Positions 24,913 through 31,600 of a stretch of DNA of 45,522 nucleotides are shown piece by piece (positions within the stretch are counted from its first letter, which is position 1; the number at the start of each line of letters is the position of its first letter). The translations under genes and the position numbers were made by a program. Below the pieces are notes generated by a model that saw only the letters and a program-made list of their open reading frames with translations, had not been told where the DNA came from and searched no databases. Source of the DNA: a virus; IMG/VR virus record IMGVR_UViG_3300042525_000524, positions 1 to 45,522 of that record; one strand, 5' to 3'.

Positions 24913-25212
24913 ATGAAGACTGTTACCGAAGCACAGGTTGGCGACGCTTTGTTTTGCACACGCTGCGTGGAAGACCACATCGACTTTGTTCTGGATGTTA
25001 TGGCAGCGACGGACAAGGCAATCAAGGTTCACAACGCTGATCGAAACCTGACAGTGTGGATTCCACGAAGCGCCCTGCGGGTGAACACTGAATTCAATCA
25101 GATGGCAAAGGACAGTCATGGCGTGAGCTGCTGTTGGCACTGTGTGGCTGGCTGGTTCTGGATTAAAGCGAACCGCCAGCAGAAACTGGCACTGCATCTG
25201 ATTTGCGAGTAA
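24913..25212 (+). CDS. Unknown early-type protein
   Basis: 99 residues. A small beta-like body (VGDALFCTRCVEDHIDFVLDVM, AIKVHNADRNLTVWIPRSAL) with Cys pairs at 15/18 and SCCWHC near residue 73, which might hold a metal. It is flanked by its own promoter-leader and by a terminator, so it is a single-gene unit. No family recognised. Confidence 0.6.
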   Translation: MKTVTEAQVGDALFCTRCVEDHIDFVLDVMAATDKAIKVHNADRNLTVWIPRSALRVNTEFNQMAKDSHGVSCCWHCVAGWFWIKANRQQKLALHLICE

Positions 25213-25230
25213 CAAGCCCTGGTAAGGCCA

Positions 25231-25260
25231 CCCCGGGAGACCGGCCCGGGGTTTTCTTTC
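25231..25260 (+). terminator. Rho-independent terminator, family 1 copy 2
   Basis: CCCCGGG (25231-25237), loop AGACCGG, CCCGGGG (25245-25251), then TTTTCTTTCC. Perfect 7-bp stem. Confidence 0.8.
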
Positions 25261-25285
25261 CTTATTCTTTCCTGGAATCTGGATC

Positions 25286-25618
25286 ATGCCAAAACGAATC
25301 ATTGACCTGCCGAAAGCTGAATGGCGTGCCCGCTGCCTGTCGGACGCAAATGCGATACGCGAACTGTCGCTGCATCTCGATATGTGCCGTGAGGACGGCG
25401 ACCCGCCAGAACAAATGAGCGTTCGCCGTATTGTTGAAGAAGCTAGGGATTGCCTTAGTTACTTTTCCGACGGCACGGCAGCAGACGCCTGCGAAGACGG
25501 CGACAGGCAGGCATTGAAGGACCGCAGGGAATTGCGAGCGTTTCTCCGCAAGTGGATACCGCGGCTTGAAACACGGGCGGCGGCCTTTCACGCTGTACGC
25601 GCGACGGCAGGCAAGTAA
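25286..25618 (+). CDS. Unknown helical protein
   Basis: 110 residues, ATG 25286. Mixed charge and mostly helical (AEWRARCLSDANAIRELSLHLDMCRED, RRIVEEARDCLSYF, RRELRAFLRKWIPRLETRAAAFHA). It lies between two copies of the same terminator and lacks an obvious copy of the repeat promoter, so expression may need read-through or antitermination. The ribosome site is weak (GGAATCTGGATC). Confidence 0.5.
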   Translation: MPKRIIDLPKAEWRARCLSDANAIRELSLHLDMCREDGDPPEQMSVRRIVEEARDCLSYFSDGTAADACEDGDRQALKDRRELRAFLRKWIPRLETRAAAFHAVRATAGK

Positions 25619-25633
25619 ACCCGACACACGCAG

Positions 25634-25663
25634 CCCCGGGAGACCGGCCCGGGGTTTTCTTCC
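25634..25663 (+). terminator. Rho-independent terminator, family 1 copy 3
   Basis: CCCCGGG (25634-25640), loop AGACCGG, CCCGGGG (25648-25654), then TTTTCTTCC; the same 21 bases as copy 2. Confidence 0.8.
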
Positions 25664-25685
25664 ACAATTTTTTGGAGTGATGGCG

Positions 25686-26009
25686 ATGAAGACAATCGAA
25701 CAAGCCCGCCTGATCGGGCACAAAGACGCGTTGTTCGAATGCTGGGAGTACGGCAATGCAACCACCCCAGAGGGCGGCTGGCACGCGATGCTCATTCTGC
25801 GCGTCGGTGTCTACGGCGTCTGTCGCATCCTCGGCGGTGACCCAACAGTTGAAAGGCACGGCTGGTCAGAGCAGATGCGAGCGAAATTTGCGGCGTACGA
25901 TGAGGGAGCACTGCGGGGAGCTGCGGAGTACCTGCAGGCGGTTGCAGACGCAGACGCGGGCGCCGGTACAGACAGGACCGATTCTAAAAATCCGGCCGAT
26001 TCCTCTTGA
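25686..26009 (+). CDS. Unknown protein ending at a promoter
   Basis: 107 residues from ATG 25686, preferred over ATG 25680 because GGAG at 25674-25677 is then 8 bases away. The N-terminal part (ARLIGHKDALFECWEYGNATTPEGGWHAMLILRVGVYGVCRIL) is mixed alpha/beta; the C-terminus is an Ala/Asp-rich low-complexity tail ADADAGAGTDRTDS. The last codons encode ADSS-stop, and the TGA stop is part of the -35 box of the next promoter. Confidence 0.55.
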   Translation: MKTIEQARLIGHKDALFECWEYGNATTPEGGWHAMLILRVGVYGVCRILGGDPTVERHGWSEQMRAKFAAYDEGALRGAAEYLQAVADADAGAGTDRTDSKNPADSS

Positions 26010-26086
26010 CTCTGCCAGCGGTCTCCGGCTATCGTCTTACCATCGGCCCGCAAGGTGCAGGCCAGCAACAAACGCAAGGAGGCAAA
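26006..26086 (+). promoter_or_regulatory. Promoter and leader, variant copy 3 of the repeat
   Basis: TTGACT (26006-26011) with the upstream motif GATTCCTCTTGAC, an 18-base spacer and TATCGT (26030-26035); leader GCAAGGTGC at 26050-26058 and a strong ribosome site AAGGAGG at 26076-26082 before ATG 26087. Confidence 0.65.
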
Positions 26087-26158
26087 ATGGACATCGCAGC
26101 AGCAGCAGCAGCAATCGCAATCGTTATCATCGCAGTCGGTGCGTACTTCGCACAATGA
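26087..26158 (+). CDS. 23-residue membrane peptide
   Basis: ATG 26087 with a perfect AAGGAGG site 4 bases upstream and its own promoter. After Met-Asp the peptide is one hydrophobic helix (six Ala, then IAIVIIAVGAYFAQ), long enough to cross a membrane. It could be a small toxin or holin-like peptide, or a leader peptide whose translation controls the structured RNA that follows. Its stop overlaps an ATG at 26155 that opens a further 26-codon frame (to 26235), which I do not trust. Confidence 0.5.
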   Translation: MDIAAAAAAIAIVIIAVGAYFAQ

Positions 26159-26236
26159 AGCGTTCGCCGGGGCTGGTCACTCCCGGCAACAGTCACCCGG
26201 TTGGCAACACGTTTGGGACTCCGGCAGGCACCTAGT

Positions 26237-26360
26237 GGGGCTGCGGATACCCGATCCGGAGGCAAACCGTCAGAGCCTCGGCAAGTTAAGCATGACACTA
26301 TCGGCTGCAGCCCCTGTCTGCAGTGCCAATCGACGGGAACAGGGATTTCTTCTTTTTCTT
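26237..26360 (+). ncRNA. Structured leader with two exclusive folds (attenuator or riboswitch candidate)
   Basis: Fold 1: GGGGCTGC (26237-26244) with GCAGCCCC (26307-26314), inside it CCGAT (26251-26255) with ATCGG (26300-26304), inside that CCGGAGGC (26256-26263) with GCCTCGG (26275-26281). Fold 2: CCCTGT (26312-26317) with ACAGGG (26339-26344) followed by a pyrimidine run TTTCTTCTTTTTCTT, a terminator-like element. The two share bases 26312-26314, so they compete. It separates a 23-codon membrane peptide from the gene at 26372. Confidence 0.5.
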
Positions 26361-26371
26361 GGAGTAAGGCT

Positions 26372-26644
26372 ATGTCAGCAGATACGTTTCTTGTGATCGC
26401 ACGTTTCCCGATGGACGACGTTGTGATCGAATGTAAAAAAGACTTTGACGCCGCAAAGGAACTGGCCCGCGTGATCGTTGCGGAGCCGGATGTTTTGCGC
26501 GGCAACGTGGGTGAGTCGTTTTCGTTCTGGTTCGGCGGCAGCAAACACAAACCCGACATTTCCGAGCTGGACTCAGTCGGCATCGTGCGGCTATTGGGCG
26601 GCGTGGTGTCGCTCGGCTTTGTCGAGATCATTGAAGCCAACTGA
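26372..26644 (+). CDS. Unknown small protein controlled by a structured leader
   Basis: 90 residues, ATG 26372 with GGAG at 26361-26364. Alternating strands and helices (FLVIARFPMDDVVIECKKDFDAAKELARVIVAE, SFSFWFGGSKHKPDISELDSVGIVRLLGGVVSLGFVEIIEAN) suggest a compact alpha/beta fold. No cysteine, signal peptide or known motif. The preceding leader is the main point of interest. Confidence 0.6.
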   Translation: MSADTFLVIARFPMDDVVIECKKDFDAAKELARVIVAEPDVLRGNVGESFSFWFGGSKHKPDISELDSVGIVRLLGGVVSLGFVEIIEAN

Positions 26645-26652
26645 ACAACAAA

Positions 26653-26734
26653 CCCCCGCAGCACAGGGACCGCGTGCAATGATCGGCTGAGCTGGTCTGA
26701 ATGGCTGATCCCCATTGCAGATGATTGCCGGGGG
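26653..26734 (+). ncRNA. Long nested hairpin RNA element
   Basis: Outer pair CCCCCG (26653-26658) with CGGGGG (26729-26734). Inside, TGCAATG (26675-26681) with CATTGCA (26713-26719), continuing as ATCGGCT (26682-26688) with GGCTGAT (26703-26709, two G-U pairs), a CCC bulge and a 14-base loop. No T run follows directly, so it is either an RNA gene, a processing site or an operator. Two copies of GCAAGGTGC (26756-26764 and 26778-26786) follow before the next gene. Confidence 0.45.
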
Positions 26735-26805
26735 TGGTTTGATAAATGAAGCCTCGCAAGGTGCGGGGCGGTCTTTGGCAAGGTGCAAGTTTTCTGGAGT
26801 GAGTG

Positions 26806-27219
26806 ATGAAGTGGATTGAACCAAAAAACAAATGCGGCGGTCGTAAGATTTCTGGCCCAGATGCCCCGGCCGTTGGTGTGCGAATTTATCTGCATCACAA
26901 GGATGGGCAGCGCGTTTGCTTCCTGTTGAACTCGGCGTTCATTAAGGCGTCGCGGCTGCAGCCGGGCGACAGGCTGGCAATTGGGATTGACGAAGTCCGT
27001 GGCGTGATTGGGCTGAAGCGCAGCGACCGTGGAAATGCAATCAGTGGAAATGGTTGGTCGGTTACTCGGGAAGGCAAACCAACAAAGGGTAATCACGCGA
27101 CACCATATGTCAGCTTTGGTTGCAAGGCCTATCCGGGAGTCGACAAATGGGCAGAGCAGCGAGTCGGGAAATGGGTTGTCATGCACGATAAACAGACGCA
27201 CTGGGAATCAATTGAATGA
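26806..27219 (+). CDS. Unknown protein upstream of the first csrA-like gene
   Basis: 137 residues from ATG 26806 (GGAG at 26796-26799). A beta-rich N-terminal half (VGVRIYLHHKDGQRVCFLLNSAFIKASRLQPGDRLAIGIDEVRGVIGLKR) resembles small barrel or AbrB/SpoVT-like DNA-binding proteins in its LQPGD turn, but this is weak; the end has WSVTREGKP and WVVMHDKQTHW. The stop overlaps the csrA-like start by 4 bases, so the two are co-translated. The leader carries two GCAAGGTGC copies. Confidence 0.55.
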   Translation: MKWIEPKNKCGGRKISGPDAPAVGVRIYLHHKDGQRVCFLLNSAFIKASRLQPGDRLAIGIDEVRGVIGLKRSDRGNAISGNGWSVTREGKPTKGNHATPYVSFGCKAYPGVDKWAEQRVGKWVVMHDKQTHWESIE

Positions 27220-27407
27220 GACTAACCCGCAAGCCCGGCGAATCCGTGGAACTGTTCCGCGGCTCCGAGACCGTGGCAAAAATCACAATTCGCGAAATTA
27301 GTCAGGGGCGTGTGTCAATCGACATCGTCGCCCCGCTGACCGTGGATATAGTCCGCTCCGAATTGATTAACAGGGAGACAAGCAAAGATGCAATTGAAGT
27401 CGATTAA
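27216..27407 (+). CDS. csrA: CsrA-like RNA-binding regulator, copy A
   Basis: 63 residues. It aligns along the full CsrA length: start RLTRKPGESVEL (CsrA LTRRVGETLMI), strands TVAKITIREISQGRVSIDIVAP, then VDIVRSELINRE where the Arg matches CsrA Arg44 that contacts RNA GGA. CsrA dimers bind GGA in leader hairpins to block or help translation and stabilise mRNA. A phage copy could redirect host or phage mRNAs; the repeated leaders and structured RNAs nearby are possible targets. It overlaps genes on both sides. Confidence 0.8.
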   Translation: MRLTRKPGESVELFRGSETVAKITIREISQGRVSIDIVAPLTVDIVRSELINRETSKDAIEVD

Positions 27408-27585
27408 ACCGCTTCCACCACCGCCCTACGGCGGCGACCGCAAACCTAACGACCCAACGCCCGAAGAGATCGCGGAAGCCTGCCGCAACATGGCGGGCGT
27501 ACCGGCAAGCAGCGCCAAAGACGGCCAGCGGCGGGCACGCGTGCAGACCTACGGCAGCAGTTACAGGACGCATCGCGATGGCTAA
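27388..27585 (+). CDS. Small Pro-rich protein
   Basis: 65 residues, ATG 27388 inside the 3' end of the csrA-like gene with GGGAG upstream. Pro/charged N-terminus (PLPPPPYGGDRKPNDPTPEEIAEACRN) and a basic end; likely flexible. Overlaps the nuclease gene by 8 bases. Function unknown. Confidence 0.5.
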   Translation: MQLKSIKPLPPPPYGGDRKPNDPTPEEIAEACRNMAGVPASSAKDGQRRARVQTYGSSYRTHRDG

Positions 27586-27904
27586 GCGTGGGCTACCGCG
27601 ACTGACAGAATCGCAGTTCACATCGCAGGTGGTCCGGCTGGCTATTCTTTACGGCTGGCAGGTGTGTCACTTTCGGCCAGCAAAAACTGCGAAAGGCTGG
27701 CGGACTGCAATACAGGGGCACGCAGGGGCGCCCGACATTATCGCAGCCCGCAATGGCCGCGTGGTTGGGGCTGAACTAAAGGTCGGCAACAACAAGCCCA
27801 CCGAAGATCAGTTGCTCTGGCTCAACCACTGGGGTAAAGATGCCTATCTGTGGTATCCGTCAGACTGGCAACAAATCGAGGACGTTTTTTCAGGGAGAGC
27901 ATGA
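27578..27904 (+). CDS. VRR-NUC nuclease (resolvase-type)
   Basis: 108 residues, ATG 27578. The VRR-NUC core is complete: TESQFTSQVVRLAILYGWQVCHF, GHAGAPDIIAARNGRVVGAELKVGNNKPTEDQLLWLNHW, with the PD-(D/E)xK residues Asp in GAPD, Glu and Lys in AELK. Stand-alone phage VRR-NUC proteins are thought to act on branched DNA such as Holliday junctions, which would resolve replication or recombination products before packaging. It lies between two csrA-like genes, overlapping the second by 4 bases. Confidence 0.85.
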   Translation: MAKRGLPRLTESQFTSQVVRLAILYGWQVCHFRPAKTAKGWRTAIQGHAGAPDIIAARNGRVVGAELKVGNNKPTEDQLLWLNHWGKDAYLWYPSDWQQIEDVFSGRA

Positions 27905-28089
27905 TGGCTCTGGCGCTCAAGCGCAAGGCCGGTGAGGCAATCAGGATCGGCGAAAACATCGTCGTGACAATCGGCGAAACGCGTGGCAGGTACACCACGG
28001 TGCTTGTGGATGCACCGCGGGAAATTTCAATTCAACGAATCGAAGGAGAAAAGGGCAATGCGAGTAAAGCTCGAAGAGTTCGGAAGTGA
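27901..28089 (+). CDS. csrA: CsrA-like RNA-binding regulator, copy B
   Basis: 62 residues from ATG 27901. Full-length CsrA pattern: LALKRKAGEAIRIGENIVVTIGETRGRYTTVLVDAP, then REISIQRIEGEK where Arg fits Arg44 and Glu fits Glu46. The C-terminal tail KASKARRVRK-type is more basic than usual. It differs clearly from copy A, so the pair is not a recent duplication; two different CsrA-like proteins could form heterodimers or serve different targets. It overlaps the VRR-NUC gene by 4 bases and the next gene starts inside its end. Confidence 0.8.
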   Translation: MMALALKRKAGEAIRIGENIVVTIGETRGRYTTVLVDAPREISIQRIEGEKGNASKARRVRK

Positions 28090-28285
28090 TGCGCAACCGC
28101 GAGTGTATTACACATACGACGCGCCGCGAATCGGCGAAACTGTCGTTGTGTCACCAGACGGCTTTGAGGCGCGAATCATTGACATTAAGCACGCGCTGTT
28201 CTGCGAGCACGGCAACCTTCCGGAGCCGATTTTGATCGTCGCGCGAATTGATGAGGACATGGGCAGTGACACTCAAAACCAATGA
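28058..28285 (+). CDS. Unknown small protein downstream of csrA copy B
   Basis: 75 residues from ATG 28058, with AAGGAGAAAAGGG upstream. A short alpha/beta fold is likely (RVYYTYDAPRIGETVVVSPDGFEARIIDIKHALF, PILIVARIDED). It overlaps csrA copy B by 32 bases and the next gene by 20. No family recognised. Confidence 0.5.
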   Translation: MRVKLEEFGSDAQPRVYYTYDAPRIGETVVVSPDGFEARIIDIKHALFCEHGNLPEPILIVARIDEDMGSDTQNQ

Positions 28286-28637
28286 CCTGATTTTCCTCGC
28301 GATGGACTCGCCCGATTACGCGTGTCTGCCATCCGACCCTATGCGGCCGGGCGTTCGACTCGATTACTCCGAGCCGATTCAATCGCCGTGGATGCGAGGT
28401 GTGGGGCAGCCGCTGGCCTCGGCGAATCCATCGACTCGCCCAACGTCGATGGTTGAACTGCAAAAGCTGTGGAGAGAAGAACGCAACCTAATGAGCAATG
28501 ACGCTTACGATGCGATGGTGGAATCCGCAGCACAGCAGCGGGCGGCAGTGGAAGCGGCAGCCGCGTTGGCTCCGTTTGTTAGTGATGATGTTTTGAAAAC
28601 GATCTTGGAGGAAATTGAAGCATGTCAACGGCAGTAA
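28266..28637 (+). CDS. Unknown protein of the recombination/replication run
   Basis: 123 residues if GTG 28266 is used (GAGG at 28253-28256); ATG 28251 is an alternative. The N-terminal half is Pro-rich (DSPDYACLPSDPMRPGVRLDYSEPIQSPWMRG); the C-terminal half is helical and Ala-rich (MVESAAQQRAAVEAAAALAPFVSDDVLKTILEEIEA). It overlaps the next gene by 16 bases. Function unknown. Confidence 0.5.
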   Translation: MTLKTNDLIFLAMDSPDYACLPSDPMRPGVRLDYSEPIQSPWMRGVGQPLASANPSTRPTSMVELQKLWREERNLMSNDAYDAMVESAAQQRAAVEAAAALAPFVSDDVLKTILEEIEACQRQ

Positions 28638-29599
28638 TTAAAACGCCCGTGACCGCACTGGTGCAACTTTGCAAAGCCGGACGGAACGCATACCTCGAAG
28701 CCATTCAACGTCGCGATGAAATGGAAGCGGCGATGGTGCGGGCTGATGGGCTTTTGCAGGCTATCGACGCGGCACGTACCGAGCAGGTGGCGGCGGTGTT
28801 GCTCAGAATGGCACACCAGGACGCTGGCCTTGTGGAGATCGTGGGTGAGGGCAGCAACAACGAGACCGTGCGAGTGATGGCAATGGCGTTGTTCTGCGGG
28901 TTCACGCCGGGCAAGGGTGAGTTCGCTATCTTTCACGGGCGCGTGAAATCGTCTCTGTATTTGAAAGATGCGGGCATCCGCAAACTACTGGTTCAGCAGG
29001 GATGCGAGCCTCCGCAGGTGTCGGCACATTTTCCCGTGCAGACGCAGCTGAAATCCGGGCTGACGGTGTGGTCAGTCGAGGGCGAAGCCAGCACAGTGTA
29101 CGACGGCAAGACGTATCGGGTTCAGTTTAGCGGCGCGGGTTCCGTCAAGTTGCCCTGCAAGTTTTTCAAGAACTCGTCAGACACCAGCGACAACATTGAC
29201 GGCATCATCGCGAAGGCGAGGCGGCGAATGCTGCTGGAGCTGATGCGGGTGGTTCAGTCAGCCGCTGGCATGGTGGCGGAGGACAGTAACGAAGGTGATG
29301 AAACCGCCATTGAGGGTAAGGTGCAGATTATCGACGCGGGACCGGCAGTCGTTCAGGCAGCCCCTGAAATCGACCTTATTGACGAAGTCGCAGCACTGCA
29401 AACAAAGCTGAGCACAGAGCACGCGGGCATTCTCAGTGACGCACACGCAGACATTGCCGGGGCTGTCTCTGAGCAGCAACTGCGAACAGTCTGGGAAGCC
29501 GTGAATGCGGTGGCACGTGAGGCCAAACTGGACAAGCGGGCATTAGATCTGCTGATCCGCATTAAAGACGCACGCAAAGGAGAACTGACCAGTGTCTGA
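28622..29599 (+). CDS. Unknown protein, possible ssDNA-annealing / recombination protein
   Basis: 325 residues, ATG 28622 with GGAGG upstream. N-terminal helices (1-60), a middle alpha/beta region (FTPGKGEFAIFHGRVKSSLYLKDAGIRKLLVQQG ... LTVWSVEGEASTVYDGKTYRVQFSGAGS ... GIIAKARRRMLLELMRVVQSAAG) and a helical C-terminal part. The size, the basic helix KARRRMLLELMR after a beta sheet and the nearby VRR-NUC gene recall phage annealing proteins (RecT/Erf/Rad52 types), but I see no decisive signature. Confidence 0.5.
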   Translation: MSTAVIKTPVTALVQLCKAGRNAYLEAIQRRDEMEAAMVRADGLLQAIDAARTEQVAAVLLRMAHQDAGLVEIVGEGSNNETVRVMAMALFCGFTPGKGEFAIFHGRVKSSLYLKDAGIRKLLVQQGCEPPQVSAHFPVQTQLKSGLTVWSVEGEASTVYDGKTYRVQFSGAGSVKLPCKFFKNSSDTSDNIDGIIAKARRRMLLELMRVVQSAAGMVAEDSNEGDETAIEGKVQIIDAGPAVVQAAPEIDLIDEVAALQTKLSTEHAGILSDAHADIAGAVSEQQLRTVWEAVNAVAREAKLDKRALDLLIRIKDARKGELTSV

Positions 29600-29672
29600 A
29601 CAGACAATCACCGGCTTCGAGTGGCGACACATCGAACAGCACCACTACGAATGTAATTGGCACGGCTACTGA
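29592..29672 (+). CDS. 26-residue His/Trp/Cys peptide
   Basis: GTG 29592 overlaps the previous stop by 8 bases and has an excellent ribosome site AAGGAGA 8-9 bases upstream. The peptide contains GFEWRHIEQHHYECNWHGY, with four His, one Cys and two Trp, so it may bind metal. The strong ribosome site favours a real gene despite its size. Confidence 0.45.
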   Translation: MSEQTITGFEWRHIEQHHYECNWHGY

Positions 29673-29706
29673 TTGACAGCAAATCAAGACATCTGGAAGG
29701 TGGAGC

Positions 29707-30612
29707 ATGACGGACTCGAACGACGCGGCACGCCACGACTTGCCCGAGGTGTGCGAGCATCAGCAGCCACACGGTCAGAGATCGCACGCAGTAACGCAGA
29801 GGGTTACGCATTTCGGCATTTTTACAGGAGCGAGAAACATGAGTGAGCGAGAGCGAATTGCATGCGAGGAATTGCAGGCTGATGACATAGTCCAGGAGGG
29901 CGACGAGTGGCTAAACCCAGACGGCCGATGGCAAGCGTTGGTGCTCACGCCTGGAGAGTTTATGGAAATGGGCGACGGCGTGAGGGCACGGCGACCACAC
30001 AACATCACGAGGATGCTGCGAGAATTCGCCAGCCAAACGGAGCGGCTGGCGGAGGCGCGTGCAGTCGAAAAGCAATTGTGCGACTCGCTGGATCTGCTGC
30101 GCTGTGAGTACAGTAAATCGCTGGTGGAACGCGACCAAGCCCGCGCAGAGGCCACAAAACTGTCAACCGACCTCTGGGCACGCAAGCCGCTTGAAGACCG
30201 CGTGACATCACTGACGGACGAGGTGGCACAATTGCAACTGGAGCGGCAGGAGCAAATCGATCGGTATAACGCCGAAGTCGTCAACGCACTGCAGGTGTCA
30301 GAGCAATTGACTGAAGCAAAGGCCGCTCTCAAATCCGTACAGCGTGCACGCGACGAACTGCAGTTGCAGGTGGACGAGTTGCGGTCGGAGCGCGACCGGC
30401 TGCAAGGGCTGATCGATGATTTACTGGACGAGCCGACAGCCCGACAGGTGCAGGACATGCTCCGCACCTGGGCAAACGAACTGGACTGGTCAGCAGGCTG
30501 TTTCGACAGCGCAGGCCGCGATAACGTTTCTGCCGCGCAAAGGGTGCTGGTAGTGGCCATTGAGCGAATCGGCAGCATGATCGACCCGGAGGACAGTTAT
30601 GCAAACGATTGA
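29707..30612 (+). CDS. Long coiled-coil protein
   Basis: 301 residues from ATG 29707 (GGAAGG at 29695-29700); an in-frame ATG at 29839 with AGGAG upstream gives 257 residues and drops an N-terminus of odd composition, so either start may be used. Residues about 95-255 are a nearly unbroken heptad coiled coil (LREFASQTERLAEARAVEKQL through LQVDELRSERDRLQGLIDDLL), like SMC-type or bacterial filament scaffolds. The C-terminal 45 residues are a helical cap. Role unknown; structural or host-takeover roles are possible. Confidence 0.6.
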   Translation: MTDSNDAARHDLPEVCEHQQPHGQRSHAVTQRVTHFGIFTGARNMSERERIACEELQADDIVQEGDEWLNPDGRWQALVLTPGEFMEMGDGVRARRPHNITRMLREFASQTERLAEARAVEKQLCDSLDLLRCEYSKSLVERDQARAEATKLSTDLWARKPLEDRVTSLTDEVAQLQLERQEQIDRYNAEVVNALQVSEQLTEAKAALKSVQRARDELQLQVDELRSERDRLQGLIDDLLDEPTARQVQDMLRTWANELDWSAGCFDSAGRDNVSAAQRVLVVAIERIGSMIDPEDSYAND

Positions 30613-30889
30613 ACAATCCCCAGCAACCACCTACCAGCGAGCCGAACGACTTACAGCAGAGGCTCAGGACGCTATCCGCAACCTGCGGCTGTCTCTGCGT
30701 ATGATGATGCTGCAACTGCGGGCTCGGGGTGTTACACAAAAAACCTTGGCCGACCGCGTTGGTGTGTCACAATCACGACTGAGTCAGTGGATTGGACGAG
30801 AGGCACAGACGCTCGACGCACGGGCAGTGTTGCGGAAGTTCCCTGCGGTTGAGCAGGTCTGGCGGGAGGTGTGCGGTGAGTGCGAGTGA
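30599..30889 (+). CDS. XRE/Cro-type HTH regulator
   Basis: 96 residues, ATG 30599 overlapping the coiled-coil gene. The helix-turn-helix is clear: LRARGVTQKTLADRVGVSQSRLSQWIGRE (residues about 40-68). An N-terminal helix precedes it. It would bind DNA as a dimer; with no integrase seen it need not be a lysogeny repressor and may set early/late timing. The next gene overlaps it by 14 bases. Confidence 0.75.
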   Translation: MQTIEQSPATTYQRAERLTAEAQDAIRNLRLSLRMMMLQLRARGVTQKTLADRVGVSQSRLSQWIGREAQTLDARAVLRKFPAVEQVWREVCGECE

Positions 30890-31157
30890 GGCAGTAAAGC
30901 GGTACTGGCTATTTGGCGGCGAATGTTATTATGCGGCTGGTGGCTGGCATGACCGACGCGGCATGTATGACACGATCACCGAGGCAGTTGCGGAGGGCGC
31001 GCGACAGCAGACCGGAGAGTGGTGCGATGGGCTATTTGACGTCTACGAATGGTATCACGTCGTGGACATTGCGACTGGTGAAATTGTGGCAGGCTCAGAG
31101 TCGCAGGCGTACGGCGCGGCAGACCTGACGCCGGAACAGACTGGAGGTGAGTCGTGA
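30876..31157 (+). CDS. Unknown small protein
   Basis: 93 residues from GTG 30876 with GGGAGG upstream, within the XRE gene end. Tyr/Trp/Gly-rich and acidic (YWLFGGECYYAAGGWHDRRGMYDTITEAVAEGARQQ, WYHVVDIATGEIVAGSES), with a two-repeat look reminiscent of small beta/alpha phage proteins. Four-base overlap with the next gene. Function unknown. Confidence 0.6.
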   Translation: MSASEAVKRYWLFGGECYYAAGGWHDRRGMYDTITEAVAEGARQQTGEWCDGLFDVYEWYHVVDIATGEIVAGSESQAYGAADLTPEQTGGES

Positions 31158-31342
31158 GCAAAACACACAACGCAGCTGAGGCCTTGGTGTCGCTGGCAGA
31201 AGCGCTTAAGTCTATGCTGGATCCTGAGCACGACGGCACGCACGCAATCCGCGCGGCTGAGTTCATTGTTCTCAACGCGAGAGTGGTGGAAGCGCTGACG
31301 CGGCCAGAGATTGCAGGCGAGGATAGTGGAGGTGAGCCGTGA
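31154..31342 (+). CDS. Small helical protein
   Basis: 62 residues, GTG 31154 overlapping the previous stop by 4 bases (GGAGGT upstream). Two amphipathic helices (NAAEALVSLAEALKSMLDPE, AIRAAEFIVLNARVVEALTRPE). Likely a helical bundle protein; no known family. Confidence 0.55.
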   Translation: MSKTHNAAEALVSLAEALKSMLDPEHDGTHAIRAAEFIVLNARVVEALTRPEIAGEDSGGEP

Positions 31343-31578
31343 GCACATCGACGCTATTCTGGGTTGACTACGGGCATCACTGGGAAGCCGTTAGCAATCA
31401 TTATACACACAGGGGCTGTCTCATTTGGCGTGTCACTGGCACGGCAACCGGCGCGTCTGTGTCGCGTTCTACACCGTACCTACTCACGCTCTTGAATCTG
31501 ACAAGCTGGCCGCAGTTCGAAACGGTTAAAGCCGCAAAGCTGTGGTGTCAGCAGCAGAATACGGTATTGACAGATTGA
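31339..31578 (+). CDS. Small unknown protein ending in a promoter
   Basis: 79 residues, GTG 31339 overlapping the previous stop by 4 bases. Trp/Tyr/Thr-rich (LFWVDYGHHWEAVSNHYTHRGCLIWRV), ending QQQNTVLTD-stop. The last codons contain TTGACA, the -35 box of the promoter at 31567. Confidence 0.55.
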   Translation: MSTSTLFWVDYGHHWEAVSNHYTHRGCLIWRVTGTATGASVSRSTPYLLTLLNLTSWPQFETVKAAKLWCQQQNTVLTD

Positions 31579-31594
31579 TCTAACCTGCTACCCT
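31567..31594 (+). promoter_or_regulatory. Promoter overlapping the end of the preceding gene
   Basis: TTGACA (31567-31572), 16-base spacer, TACCCT (31589-31594). The -35 lies in coding sequence. It would start a short transcript near 31601. Confidence 0.6.
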
Positions 31595-31600
31595 AAACAC

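Noticed and set aside
24771-25660. CRISPR-like regular spacing of the CCCCGGGAGACCGG repeats
   Set aside because: The repeats lie 400-450 bases apart with genes between them and carry T runs; they are terminators, not an array.
26155-26235. 26-codon frame after the membrane peptide
   Set aside because: It lies only by ATGA overlap, has no independent support, and its DNA borders the structured leader.
26029-27201. 390-codon - strand frame crossing several genes and gaps
   Set aside because: Composition is unlike a protein (Ser/Thr/Pro/Cys-rich), and it runs against genes with clear ribosome sites and a structured leader, so I regard it as chance.
30599-30889. Lysogeny module around the XRE-type regulator
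   Set aside because: No integrase, excisionase, divergent promoter or attachment site was seen; a lone HTH protein is not enough.
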